Assembly: GCA_030830765.1 (NCBI GenBank)
Contig: JAURMJ010000256.1
Span: forward strand, 1-7,240
Origin: Quisquiliibacterium sp.
Lineage (GTDB): Bacteria > Pseudomonadota > Gammaproteobacteria > Burkholderiales > Burkholderiaceae_E
Length of the DNA: 7,240 bases
Direction: 5' to 3'
Below, in pieces: positions 1-6,893 of the stretch. The notes under the pieces are model-generated. The model saw only the letters and a list, made by a program, of their open reading frames with translations, searched no databases and was not told where the DNA came from. Each line of letters opens with the position of its first letter. Position 1 is the stretch's first letter. Made by a program: the position numbers and the translations under genes.

Positions 1-840
1 CGAGCCATTGGCGATGGTCGCCTGCGTGAGCAGCAGCCCGCTTGCCAGCAGCAGCACCGGCAGCGCAAAACCAAGTGGCATCACCGAACGCATCATCCGA
101 TCAAAGAACTGCTGCGGCTGCCCGTGAAAAAACTCGCGGGTGTTGAACGACCCGCCCATGGCGCCTTGTGAGCGCTGCGTCACTTTCGGGTGGCGTACGC
201 CGATTGCCGATTGCATGGTCGCGGCCGGGGCGAGCTGCCGAATCCGGGCCTGCGCAACGAAGTGACCAATGGCGGCGATCGCGCTGAGCGCAACGGCACA
301 GACCGCATAGAGGCGAGCCAGCTCGGGCGCATGCAGCGTGGCTAGCGCGGCGGCCAGCGTGGTCCCCGAGGCAAGCCCCATCAGCGTGAAGTTGATTACG
401 GTCAGCGAACTGGCCCACTCACGGATGGCCTTGACCGCCGCGTAGATCATCCCGGTGCATACAAAGAGCGCAATCGCCAGCAGGCTGCCAATCAGACCCA
501 GCCCGAGGTAGCTGCCGGGCTGCAGCAGGTGCAGCAGCGCGTAGGCCGCGGCGGCTGCGATGAACGCCGGTAACACGATCACTTCACGCGAAAGCCAGGA
601 CGTCCGCCAGCCGGCGACAGCCCGCCAGGCGCGCATTGGATGTCCCAGGTGAAAGAACGATGCCAGCAGACCGATCACCGAGAGCACGGCTGCAATGCCG
701 CCGCCGCAGGCCAGCAACGGGGAATAGGCCTGCTCGCCAGAACTGCCAAGCAGCAGTTCGGTGATGCTGAGTACGATGAAAAGACCCTGGGCTGCGCCGA
801 TCAGGGTGGTGAGCAGAAGAACTGAGAAGGCTGGTCGCAT
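1..840 (-). CDS. soeC: SoeC-like DmsC-family membrane anchor subunit, 3' end cut by window edge
   Basis: Membrane subunit that would anchor the sulfite-oxidizing complex to the inner face of the cytoplasmic membrane and pass electrons to quinone. Reading from an ATG at 838-840 gives 280 uninterrupted codons to position 1; the C-terminus lies outside. Hydrophobic segments lie near residues 5-31, 41-63, 85-107, 112-136, 146-168, 176-196 and 253-275, which fits the roughly eight-helix DmsC fold. The stretch at residues 61-87 (SFFHLGHPMRAW, then SWLSREV) is the family signature of DMSO-reductase-type anchors, and SFNTREFFHG at 231-240 resembles SoeC proteins I know. The start lies 13 nt after the soeB stop with no clear Shine-Dalgarno sequence, so translation is probably coupled to soeB. 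Family assignment to DmsC is firm; the SoeC role rests on its partners. An NrfD-type anchor is less likely. Confidence 0.85.
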   Translation of the reverse strand, partial: MRPAFSVLLLTTLIGAAQGLFIVLSITELLLGSSGEQAYSPLLACGGGIAAVLSVIGLLASFFHLGHPMRAWRAVAGWRTSWLSREVIVLPAFIAAAAAYALLHLLQPGSYLGLGLIGSLLAIALFVCTGMIYAAVKAIREWASSLTVINFTLMGLASGTTLAAALATLHAPELARLYAVCAVALSAIAAIGHFVAQARIRQLAPAATMQSAIGVRHPKVTQRSQGAMGGSFNTREFFHGQPQQFFDRMMRSVMPLGFALPVLLLASGLLLTQATIANGS

Positions 841-853
841 CGTATCGGTCTGT

Positions 854-1576
854 TCAGGTTGCGAAATCTTCGCGGGCCGGCCCCTGTTCGGATGCAGGCA
901 GCGCGTCGATCTTGACCGGGTTCTCGACCCGGACGAGCTGATCGTCGGTGATCTCGATATGGGTCTTGCGGCGAGGCAGATAGTGATTGGCCGGCTGCGT
1001 GCCCAGCTCGGGCATCAGCGTGTAGCCACCACGTTCGCGGATCGCCTGAGACACAACGGAATCGGGGTCATGCACATCGCCAAACAGACGTGCCTCGGCC
1101 GGGCAGGCCAGTACGCATGCCGGCTTGCGTTCAGCCTCGGGCAGCGCATTGTCGTAGACCCGGTCGACGCACAGCGTGCACTTGGTCATGACCTTGCGTG
1201 CCTCGTCGAGCTCGCGCGCGCCGTAGGGGCAGGCCCAGGCGCAGTACTTGCACCCGATGCATTTGTCGTAATCAACCAGCACGATACCGTCCTGCGCGCG
1301 CTTGTAGCTGGCCCCAGTCGGGCAGACCGGCACGCACGGAGGGTCCTCGCAATGCAGGCAGGACTTCGGAAAGTGGACGGTCTCGGTGCTCGGGAACTCG
1401 CCGATCTCGAAGGTCTGCACGCGATTGAAGAAGGTGCCGGTCGGATCGGCGTCGAACGGGTTCTCGTCAACCAGTGGGCCGGCCGAGCCGGAGGTGTTCC
1501 ACTGCTTGCAGCTGGTCACGCAGGCATGACAGCCGACGCAGACATTCAGGTCAATGACCAGGGCCAGCTGGGTCAT
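854..1576 (-). CDS. soeB: SoeB-like four-[4Fe-4S]-cluster electron-transfer subunit
   Basis: Iron-sulfur subunit that would carry electrons from the molybdenum subunit to the membrane anchor. The 240-residue product has exactly 16 cysteines, in four groups expected to bind four [4Fe-4S] clusters: C13/C16/C19/C23, C73/C76/C81/C85, C106/C109/C112/C116, and C133/C136/C154/C158 with the long insertion typical of the DmsB/PsrB/NrfC fold. No cysteine is missing and none is spare. The absence of a signal peptide is consistent with cytoplasmic assembly. The ATG overlaps the soeA stop (ATGA, 4 nt), and a strong Shine-Dalgarno sequence sits 6 nt upstream. The family is certain; the name SoeB is inferred from the neighbouring SoeA and SoeC, since related subunits serve polysulfide, thiosulfate and DMSO reductases. 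Confidence 0.9.
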   Translation of the reverse strand: MTQLALVIDLNVCVGCHACVTSCKQWNTSGSAGPLVDENPFDADPTGTFFNRVQTFEIGEFPSTETVHFPKSCLHCEDPPCVPVCPTGASYKRAQDGIVLVDYDKCIGCKYCAWACPYGARELDEARKVMTKCTLCVDRVYDNALPEAERKPACVLACPAEARLFGDVHDPDSVVSQAIRERGGYTLMPELGTQPANHYLPRRKTHIEITDDQLVRVENPVKIDALPASEQGPAREDFAT

Positions 1577-4491
1577 TGCTTGTCTCCTTGCGCACGGAAC
1601 TTGCCCGCGAAATAGGCAAGAACCGTCTGGCGCTTGCCCATGCCGGGCACGGGTTTCATTGCTTCGAACTGAGGGAAGCTCACCTTGGCTTCATCAGCCG
1701 CAGCGGGTCGAATACTGACTTTGACGTCATACCAGGCAGCCTGCCCGGTGATCGGATCCGAATTGGACAGCCTGCGCCCTTGTTCGTCGGCTGGCAGCTC
1801 TTCGGAAATCAGATGGTTCAGCAGAAAGCCCATCTGCGATTCGTTGGCATCCGTCGACAGGTTCCAGGAGCCGGCCGATTTGCCGATCGCATTCCAGGTC
1901 CAGACGGTGCCCGGTTCAACGGCCTCGGTGTGCCGACACAGGCAGCGCACCTTGCCCCACTGCGATTCGACCCACATCCATTCGCCGTCGCCGATCCCTG
2001 CTTCAAGCGCCGTGCGGCTGTTCACATACAGATAGTTGTAGGTGTGGATCTGCCGCAGCCACGCGTTTTGAGAGTCCCACGAGTGGTACATCGCCATCGG
2101 GCGCTGCGTGACCGCATTGAGCGGGAAGTTGGCGTTGTTCGACTGCGTCTGCTCAAGCGGTTCGTACCAGAAGGGGAGCGGATCGAAGTAACGCTCGACG
2201 CGTGGGCGCAGCCAGTCCGGCGGCTGCTTGCCCGGGCGTTTGCCCTGGGCCGCCAGCCGGAAGTCCTGCAGAAATTCTGAGTAAATATGAATCGTGATCG
2301 GGTCGAAGTCGCGCCGCAGTCCGTTCTTCTGCGCCCAGGCCAGGTAATCACGGTTCCAGTTGCGCATGTACTGCAGGCTTGGCTCGAGCCGATGGTGATA
2401 GAAGCAGTTGTTCTGCTCGTACATCTCCCACTGGTTCTGGTTCGGTTCGCCGCGCAGCGATTTTTCTCCCTGCTCGCCACGCCAGCCCATCAGAAAACCG
2501 ATCCCTGAGCCCGGGGCGGTCTCGTAGTTGATGACAAAGTCCTTGTAGTCGCTGTACTTGCGGCTGCCATCAGGTCGGGTGAAGGCCGGCAGCTTGAGCC
2601 GACTTGCCAGTTCGACCAGCACGTCCTGGAAGGGCTTGCACTCGCCGGTCGGCGGCAAGACCGGGATGCGGACCGAATCGGTCGGTCCCTCGAATTCAGA
2701 GATTGGCCGATCGAGCATCGACATCGCGTCATGACGCTCCAGATAGGTCGTGTCCGGCAGCACCAGATCGGAGAAGGCCAGCATCTCCGAGTGAAACGCG
2801 TCGCAGACCACGATGAACGGGATGCGGTACTCACCCTGCGCATCACGATCGACCAGCATCTTGCGCACTTCGGAGGTGTTCATGCTGGAGTTCCAGGCCA
2901 TGTTGGCCATGAACATCAGCAGCGTATCAATCTGATACGGATCACCGCGCCAGGCATTGGTAATCACGTTCTGCATCATGCCGTGACCTGAGAGTGGATG
3001 CTCCCAGGAAAAGCCCTTGTCGATACGGACCGGGCTGCCAATTTCATCGACAAAGAGGTCATCCGGGCTCTCCGGCCAGCCGAGTGGTGCGCCATCCAGC
3101 GGCGTGTCCGGCTTGATCGCCTGAGGGCCTTTCGGTGGCCGCGCATTGGGTGGCACGGCCCGCGGGTAGGGCGCCTTGTGACGGAAGCCGCCGGGCCGGT
3201 CAATTGTGCCGAGCAGCGACATCATGATTGCCATCGCGCGGATCGTCTGGAAACCGTTTGAGTGCGCAGCCAGCCCACGCATCGCATGAAATGCCACCGG
3301 GTTGCCGGTGACCTTGCTGTGCTCCTGACCCCAGAAGTCAGTCCAGCTGATCGGCAATTCGATCTTCTGGTCGCGCGCGGTGACACCAATCTCATGGGCA
3401 AGCCGCTCGATGGTCTGCGCCGGGATGCCGGTGATCTGCGATGCCCATTCGGGGGTGCATTCTTCGACCCGCTCGAGCAGCAGATCAAAGGCCGGACGCA
3501 CCGGCGTGCCGTCGGCCAGCTTGAAGTGGCCGCGCAGTGCCGGGTCGGCGCCCTCAGCATGGTCAGACACCGGTTTGCCGGTGTTGCGATCCCACCAGAC
3601 AAAGTTATGTGGGCGCAGCGGATTGATCACGTCGGCATCCGGATCGCGCACGAACATGCCGTGCCGGTCGCTGTCCGGGTCGACATTCACCAGCTGACCG
3701 GCATTGGTGTAGCGGGCAACGAATTCGCGGTCATACAGGCCAAGGCGCAGCAGCTCGCGGATGATGGCCATCAGCAATGCACCGTCGGTGCCTGGCTTGA
3801 TCGGAATCCATTCGTCGGCAATGGAGGCGTAGCCAGATCGAATCGGATTGATCGCGATGAATTTGCCGCCCGAGCGTTTGAATTCGCTGATCGCCTTTTT
3901 GAGCGGATTCGAGTGATGGTCTTCTGCGGTGCCGATCATCACGAACAGCTTGGCCCGCTCAAGATCCGGCCCGCCAAATTCCCAGAACGAGCCGCCGATC
4001 GTATAGAGCATGCCGCCGGCCATGTTGACCGAGCAGAACCCGCCGTGGGCTGCGTAGTTGGGGGTGCCGAATTGCCGCGCGAACAGGCCGGTCAACGCCT
4101 GCATCTGGTCGCGGCCGGTGAACATCGCAAAGCGCTTCGGGTCGGCACTGCGGATTGCGCCAAGCCTGCGCTCCAGAATCTCGAAGGCTCTGTCCCAGGA
4201 AATTTCCTCGAAGTCGCCTGCTCCGCGCTCAGTCCCTGCGCGCCGCAGCAGCGGCTTGGTGATCCGCGCCGGCGAGTACTGTTTCATGATGCCGGACGAA
4301 CCCTTGGCGCAGAGCACGCCCTGGTTCAGCGGATGTTCCGGGTTGCCTTCGATGTAGCGCACCTGCCCGTCGCGAAGATGCACGCGGATGCCGCAGCGGC
4401 AGGCGCACATGTAGCAGGTGGTGGTCTTGATTTCGGTAGTCGCGTCGGGCGCGGGCGGGGTCAGCGGATCGTGCAGCGGTTGTGACGACAT
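1573..4491 (-). CDS. soeA: SoeA-like molybdopterin oxidoreductase, catalytic subunit of sulfite-oxidizing enzyme
   Basis: Catalytic subunit of the DMSO-reductase superfamily, expected to oxidise sulfite to sulfate in the cytoplasm. Residues 26-61 carry the N-terminal [4Fe-4S] motif (C26, C29, C33, C61) with the electron-relay lysine at K63 in CAKG. C153, in the segment HGGFCSVNMA, sits where PsrA/PhsA-type enzymes place their Mo-coordinating cysteine. Pterin-contact segments include GTAEDHHSNP (187-196) and INPIRSG (214-220), a proline-rich loop spans about 438-473, and the C-terminal dinucleotide-binding domain covers roughly 790-930, with DPITGQAAWYDV near its end. The N-terminus has no twin-arginine or other signal, which separates SoeA from exported PsrA, PhsA and DmsA. 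The length of 972 residues fits the family. The ATG at 4491 is the only start after an in-frame TAA at 4531-4533, although its Shine-Dalgarno sequence is weak. A reductase with another sulfur substrate remains possible. Confidence 0.85.
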   Translation of the reverse strand: MSSQPLHDPLTPPAPDATTEIKTTTCYMCACRCGIRVHLRDGQVRYIEGNPEHPLNQGVLCAKGSSGIMKQYSPARITKPLLRRAGTERGAGDFEEISWDRAFEILERRLGAIRSADPKRFAMFTGRDQMQALTGLFARQFGTPNYAAHGGFCSVNMAGGMLYTIGGSFWEFGGPDLERAKLFVMIGTAEDHHSNPLKKAISEFKRSGGKFIAINPIRSGYASIADEWIPIKPGTDGALLMAIIRELLRLGLYDREFVARYTNAGQLVNVDPDSDRHGMFVRDPDADVINPLRPHNFVWWDRNTGKPVSDHAEGADPALRGHFKLADGTPVRPAFDLLLERVEECTPEWASQITGIPAQTIERLAHEIGVTARDQKIELPISWTDFWGQEHSKVTGNPVAFHAMRGLAAHSNGFQTIRAMAIMMSLLGTIDRPGGFRHKAPYPRAVPPNARPPKGPQAIKPDTPLDGAPLGWPESPDDLFVDEIGSPVRIDKGFSWEHPLSGHGMMQNVITNAWRGDPYQIDTLLMFMANMAWNSSMNTSEVRKMLVDRDAQGEYRIPFIVVCDAFHSEMLAFSDLVLPDTTYLERHDAMSMLDRPISEFEGPTDSVRIPVLPPTGECKPFQDVLVELASRLKLPAFTRPDGSRKYSDYKDFVINYETAPGSGIGFLMGWRGEQGEKSLRGEPNQNQWEMYEQNNCFYHHRLEPSLQYMRNWNRDYLAWAQKNGLRRDFDPITIHIYSEFLQDFRLAAQGKRPGKQPPDWLRPRVERYFDPLPFWYEPLEQTQSNNANFPLNAVTQRPMAMYHSWDSQNAWLRQIHTYNYLYVNSRTALEAGIGDGEWMWVESQWGKVRCLCRHTEAVEPGTVWTWNAIGKSAGSWNLSTDANESQMGFLLNHLISEELPADEQGRRLSNSDPITGQAAWYDVKVSIRPAAADEAKVSFPQFEAMKPVPGMGKRQTVLAYFAGKFRAQGDKQ
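1583..1589 (-). promoter_or_regulatory. Ribosome binding site of soeB inside the soeA 3' end
   Basis: On the minus strand AAGGAGA lies 6 nt before the soeB ATG at 1574-1576. It is the strongest Shine-Dalgarno sequence among the genes here, located within the last codons of soeA. Together with the ATGA overlap it fixes the soeB start and suggests coupled translation at high yield. Confidence 0.8.
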
Positions 4492-4529
4492 TCTGGATTT
4501 GACCTGGCGCGGGTTCTTGAAAGAGCTCC

Positions 4530-4535
4530 ATTATC
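4530..4535 (-). promoter_or_regulatory. soeA: Candidate -10 element for the soeABC operon
   Basis: The minus strand reads GATAAT, five of six bases of the sigma-70 -10 consensus, about 38 nt before the soeA ATG; this would give a short leader. The hexamer 17 nt further upstream (CGCAGG) does not resemble TTGACA, so the promoter would be activator-dependent or the match is chance. Confidence 0.25.
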
Positions 4536-4640
4536 GCCGACTGAAGGTAAGACCTGCGAGTGCAGCAGGAATGCGGTGGAAAACCAGAGCCTGTCGGTAT
4601 CATCGCGACCAACGCGGCGGGTTGCTCCGGTGGTGGCTCG

Positions 4641-4673
4641 GTCGATCTTGACCGCGGATAATCAGTGATCGAC
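4641..4673. repeat. Inverted repeat, possible operator in the divergent spacer
   Basis: GTCGATC at 4641-4647 is the exact reverse complement of GATCGAC at 4667-4673, separated by 19 nt, so the arm centres are 26 bp apart. It overlaps the plus-strand TTGACC and GATAAT hexamers and lies 48 nt before the YeeE/YedE start. The position suits a regulator controlling both divergent genes, but 7-bp arms rich in GATC can arise by chance. Confidence 0.3.
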
Positions 4674-4707
4674 AGTGTGCTGAACAATGCGCTGCGTAAA
4701 AATTTTT

Positions 4708-4714
4708 GAGAGGA
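4708..4714 (+). promoter_or_regulatory. Ribosome binding site that fixes the YeeE/YedE start
   Basis: GAGAGGA lies 6 nt before the ATG at 4721. The in-frame TTG at 4706 overlaps this site and has no Shine-Dalgarno sequence of its own, so the ATG is the better start. Confidence 0.7.
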
Positions 4715-4720
4715 TGTCCA

Positions 4721-5827
4721 ATGGATGAGGCGATTCCGTCCGCAGCCCTGATCAGCTGGCTGGGTTTTGCACTGGGTGCAGCCTTCGGTTTTGTCGGTAA
4801 CAAGACCAACTTCTGCACGATGGGAGCGGTCTCCGATGTCGTGAACATGGGTGAATGGTCACGCATGCGCATGTGGCTGCTCGCGATCGCGGTCGCGATT
4901 CTTGGGGTCTGGGTCCTGCAGATCTCCGGCCAGATCGATATCCGCAAATCGATCTACACCGGACCCAATCTGATGTGGGGCTCGCACATCGTTGGCGGTC
5001 TGCTGTTCGGGATCGGCATGACGCTGGCGTCAGGCTGCGCAAGCAAGACGCTGATCCGGATCGGGGGCGGCAATCTGAAATCGCTGGTCGTGTTTGTCGT
5101 CTTGGGGCTTTCGGCCTACATGACGCTCAAGGGTATTTTCGGTGTGCTGCGGGTCAATACGGTTGACCGGCTGGTGGTGAAGGTCGAGAAGTCACAGGAT
5201 CTGCCGACGCTGCTGTCCGGCTGGCTGGGGCTGAATGCGACGACCACCGAGCTTTGGCTGCCGCTGCTGCTGGCGGTCGCACTGCTGATTTTTGTGCTGG
5301 CGGCCCGTGAGGCTCGTCGCGGTGACGTATTGATTGGCGGCCTGGTGGTCGGTCTGATTGTGGTGGCTGGATGGTATGTGACTGCTCACGTCGGCTTTGT
5401 GGCCGAGCACCCTAAAACGCTGGAAGAGGCTTTCATTGGCACGAGCAGCAACCGCGCAGAATCACTATCGCTGGTGGCGCCGATGGCGTTCACGCTGGAG
5501 TTGCTGATGTTCTGGAGCGATACCAGCCGGCATGTGACCTTCGGGATTGCCACGGCACTGGGCATTGTCGCCGGCTCGCTGGCCTACGCATTGCTGACAC
5601 GCAGCTATCGAGAGGAAAGCTTTCCCAACGGTGCCGATCTGAAACGGCATCTGCTCGGAGCGGTCATGATGGGTGTTGGCGGCGTAACCGCACTGGGCTG
5701 CACGCTCGGTCAGGGGCTGTCCGGCCTGTCGACGCTGGCGCTCGGTTCGCTGATCACGTTCGCATCGATTGTCATCGGGGCAGCGGCGATGATGAAACTT
5801 GATTACTGGCGTCTGATGCGCGAATAG
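4721..5827 (+). CDS. YeeE/YedE-family (TsuA-like) sulfur-compound transporter
   Basis: Inner-membrane protein of the YeeE/YedE (sulf_transp) family, whose characterised member TsuA imports thiosulfate through a path lined by conserved cysteines. The 368-residue product has about ten hydrophobic segments, near residues 9-26, 50-69, 87-105, 118-138, 178-196, 204-222, 251-266, 273-293, 309-331 and 336-356. It has just three cysteines, each in a typical family setting: NFC at C32, ASGC at C106 and LGCTLGQG at C327. The two halves resemble each other (GFVGNKTNFC and GIGMTLASGC in the first, GVGGVTALGCTLGQG in the second). It is a full-length fused form, unlike split two-gene PmpA/PmpB-type versions. 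Its divergent placement beside soeABC points to a sulfur oxyanion or sulfane-sulfur substrate, by inference. Import of thiosulfate and export of sulfite or another product cannot be told apart from sequence. Confidence 0.88.
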   Translation: MDEAIPSAALISWLGFALGAAFGFVGNKTNFCTMGAVSDVVNMGEWSRMRMWLLAIAVAILGVWVLQISGQIDIRKSIYTGPNLMWGSHIVGGLLFGIGMTLASGCASKTLIRIGGGNLKSLVVFVVLGLSAYMTLKGIFGVLRVNTVDRLVVKVEKSQDLPTLLSGWLGLNATTTELWLPLLLAVALLIFVLAAREARRGDVLIGGLVVGLIVVAGWYVTAHVGFVAEHPKTLEEAFIGTSSNRAESLSLVAPMAFTLELLMFWSDTSRHVTFGIATALGIVAGSLAYALLTRSYREESFPNGADLKRHLLGAVMMGVGGVTALGCTLGQGLSGLSTLALGSLITFASIVIGAAAMMKLDYWRLMRE

Positions 5828-5852
5828 GCGGGATCCGGGCTGGCTTTCCGGC

Positions 5853-6179
5853 TCAAACGCCCCAGGTGATTTCCTTGTCGGCCGCCTGTGCTGCCCGCAG
5901 CATATCGATCAACGGCCAGGCGCGTTGTGCCAGCGAAACCGGAATCGGGCGGCCACGGTCGAGGGCCTCCTGCTCGTCCTGCTCGAGCTGCTTCGGATTG
6001 GCAGCCTGGCGTTCGGCATCGATCTCGTGCTGCAGCGCAGCCAGCGCCGCTGGCATCTGCTCGGGCAGGATGATGCCTGTCGGGCCGGTCGGTTTGCCGA
6101 TGATCTGCAGCAGCCGTTCAGCCACTTTCTGTGTCATGACGACACTGCCGGTCGCCCGGGATTTGAATTCGTAGAGCAT
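5853..6179 (-). CDS. DUF1840 family small protein of unknown function
   Basis: A 108-residue soluble protein that I place in the DUF1840 family from its start (MLYEFKSRATGSVVMT) and its closing ITWGV, both characteristic. No function is established to my knowledge. It has no cysteine, signal peptide or membrane segment; residues 41-74 (QMPAALAAL to EQEALDRG) look helical and highly charged, and residues 82-100 form a likely second helix. The start at 6177-6179 was chosen over an upstream in-frame ATG at 6254 because the family begins here and AAAGGA stands 8 nt upstream (6188-6193). The gene converges on the transporter gene with only 25 nt between stops and diverges from the lipoprotein gene. 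It ends in TGA at 5853-5855. Confidence 0.85.
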   Translation of the reverse strand: MLYEFKSRATGSVVMTQKVAERLLQIIGKPTGPTGIILPEQMPAALAALQHEIDAERQAANPKQLEQDEQEALDRGRPIPVSLAQRAWPLIDMLRAAQAADKEITWGV

Positions 6180-6293
6180 CGGAAGGTTCCTTTGAAGGCA
6201 CTGAGTCGGTCGTCTCACGGGGTGAGACTGCGTGCTGCATCCGGACCGGGTCACTCCCGGGCATCAGCTTGTGCCCACTGTTAAGATTACCCG
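6180..6293. promoter_or_regulatory. Divergent spacer between DUF1840 and lipoprotein genes
   Basis: This 114-nt region should carry promoters for both flanking genes. It holds a perfect 7-bp hairpin (6212-6228) and a second dyad, CCGGG-N5-CCCGG, at 6246-6260. TAAGAT at 6282-6287 is a possible plus-strand -10 element ending 6 nt before the lipoprotein ATG, but the bases at the matching -35 position do not resemble the consensus. No clear minus-strand promoter was found. Confidence 0.45.
6212..6228. repeat. Perfect 7-bp inverted repeat with 3-nt loop
   Basis: GTCTCAC, GGG, GTGAGAC forms an exact dyad. It lies 33 nt upstream of the DUF1840 start and 66 nt upstream of the lipoprotein start. It could be a repressor operator or an RNA hairpin in the DUF1840 leader. 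No U-tract follows on either strand, so it is not a standard intrinsic terminator. Confidence 0.5.
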
Positions 6294-6893
6294 ATGAAAC
6301 CCGCGCTCCGGTTCGTTGGCCGTTTCGGCATTGCCTTGGCGGCTGCGGTGACAGTCGGGATGTTGGCCGGCTGCTCGCCGGAGTACAACTGGCGCCAGAT
6401 GTCAGGCCCTGATCAGGATTATCTGATCATGTTGCCGGCCAAGCCGGCCACCATGACCCGCAAGATCCGCCTCGAAGAGATGGAAGTCTCGATGGCCATG
6501 CAGGGAGCCAAAGTGAATGATGCGACCTTCACAGCGGCTGTCGCCACGCTGGCCGACGCTTCGCAGGAAACCCGTAACAAGGCTGTGCAGGCGATGCAGC
6601 GTGGCATGCTGACCAACATCGCAGCCCAGTCGCACCGGGCCGAATCGGTCAGTGTGCCGATTGTCGATTCGATGGGGGCAAGGCGTGGCAGCCTGCCGGC
6701 AACTCGTCTTCTGGCCGAGGGCAGCGTCAAGGGCCAGCCGGTCCGCATGTCGGCCGGTTTCACAGCCTTTGGTGCCCGGGCCTACCAGTGGGTGCTGATC
6801 GAGCCGGTTCCGAAGAATCCGCAAAAAGCCGACGAACAGGTTAAGACGTTCATCGAGTCGTTCCGGCTCGTGCACACAGGGGCAAGCCAGTGA
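6294..6893 (+). CDS. Putative lipoprotein with EYNWR motif, unknown function
   Basis: A 199-residue predicted lipoprotein. Residues 1-26 form a signal peptide with basic residues (K2, R6, R10) and a hydrophobic core, followed by the lipobox LAGC with C27 as the lipidated residue. The next residue is serine, not aspartate, so outer-membrane sorting is likely. The mature start CSPEYNWR and the following DYLIMLPAKPATMTRKI match a conserved but uncharacterised group I recall from Burkholderiales. The rest is soluble, with a probable helix at about 89-109 and alternating strands after it; no catalytic motif is visible. An in-frame TAA at 6282-6284 means the ATG at 6294 is the earliest possible start, yet no Shine-Dalgarno sequence precedes it. 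The stop overlaps the following transporter start by 4 nt, so the two are probably co-transcribed. Confidence 0.8.
   Translation: MKPALRFVGRFGIALAAAVTVGMLAGCSPEYNWRQMSGPDQDYLIMLPAKPATMTRKIRLEEMEVSMAMQGAKVNDATFTAAVATLADASQETRNKAVQAMQRGMLTNIAAQSHRAESVSVPIVDSMGARRGSLPATRLLAEGSVKGQPVRMSAGFTAFGARAYQWVLIEPVPKNPQKADEQVKTFIESFRLVHTGASQ
6878..6882 (+). promoter_or_regulatory. Ribosome binding site supporting a GTG start for the MFS gene
   Basis: AGGGG lies 7 nt before the GTG at 6890-6892, inside the end of the lipoprotein gene. It favours GTG over the in-frame ATG at 6917, which would remove nine residues before the first helix. Confidence 0.5.

Larger units (their letters stand above)
4492..4720. 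promoter_or_regulatory. Divergent control region between soeA and the YeeE/YedE gene
   Basis: This 229-nt spacer separates two genes transcribed away from each other, so it must hold both promoters unless one lies outside. I saw no small ORF in it that looks real. Candidate elements are a GATAAT on the minus strand, a GATAAT at 4657-4662 and a TTGACC at 4648-4653 on the plus strand, an inverted repeat at 4641-4673, and an A5T5 tract at 4698-4707. None of the hexamers has a convincing partner at the right spacing. Confidence 0.6.

Noticed and set aside
26..33. Extra cysteine C31 in the SoeA cluster motif CYMCACRC (protein residues, coded near 4390-4415) as an unusual cluster ligand set
   Set aside because: The same cysteine arrangement is, as I recall it, usual for SoeA proteins, so it is a family trait and not a novelty. 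Coordinates given in this entry are protein residues.
761..1615. 284-codon plus-strand open frame opposite soeB
   Set aside because: Antisense to a gene with all 16 cluster cysteines intact; the translation has no family features.
3262..4485. Long open frame (407 codons) on the plus strand opposite soeA
   Set aside because: It lies wholly antisense to a well-supported gene, its translation shows no recognisable family, and G+C-rich codon bias commonly keeps the opposite frame open.
4229..4687. 152-codon minus-strand frame extending from soeA into the divergent spacer
   Set aside because: Out of frame with soeA, composition is arginine/alanine-rich like a shadow frame, and its translation matches nothing I recognise.
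4706..4720. TTG start giving a five-residue longer transporter
   Set aside because: It overlaps the ribosome binding site of the ATG at 4721 and has no site of its own.
4600..4947. Minus-strand frame across the YeeE/YedE start
   Set aside because: It is antisense to the conserved N-terminal helix and NFC motif of the transporter, with no family features of its own.
5828..5852. Possible terminator between the convergent transporter and DUF1840 genes
   Set aside because: Only a weak CCGG...CCGG dyad is present, with no stable stem or U-tract.
6180..6254. 25-residue N-terminal extension of the DUF1840 protein
   Set aside because: The family starts at MLYEF, the extension is arginine-rich non-family sequence covering the divergent spacer and hairpin, and a good ribosome binding site precedes the inner ATG.
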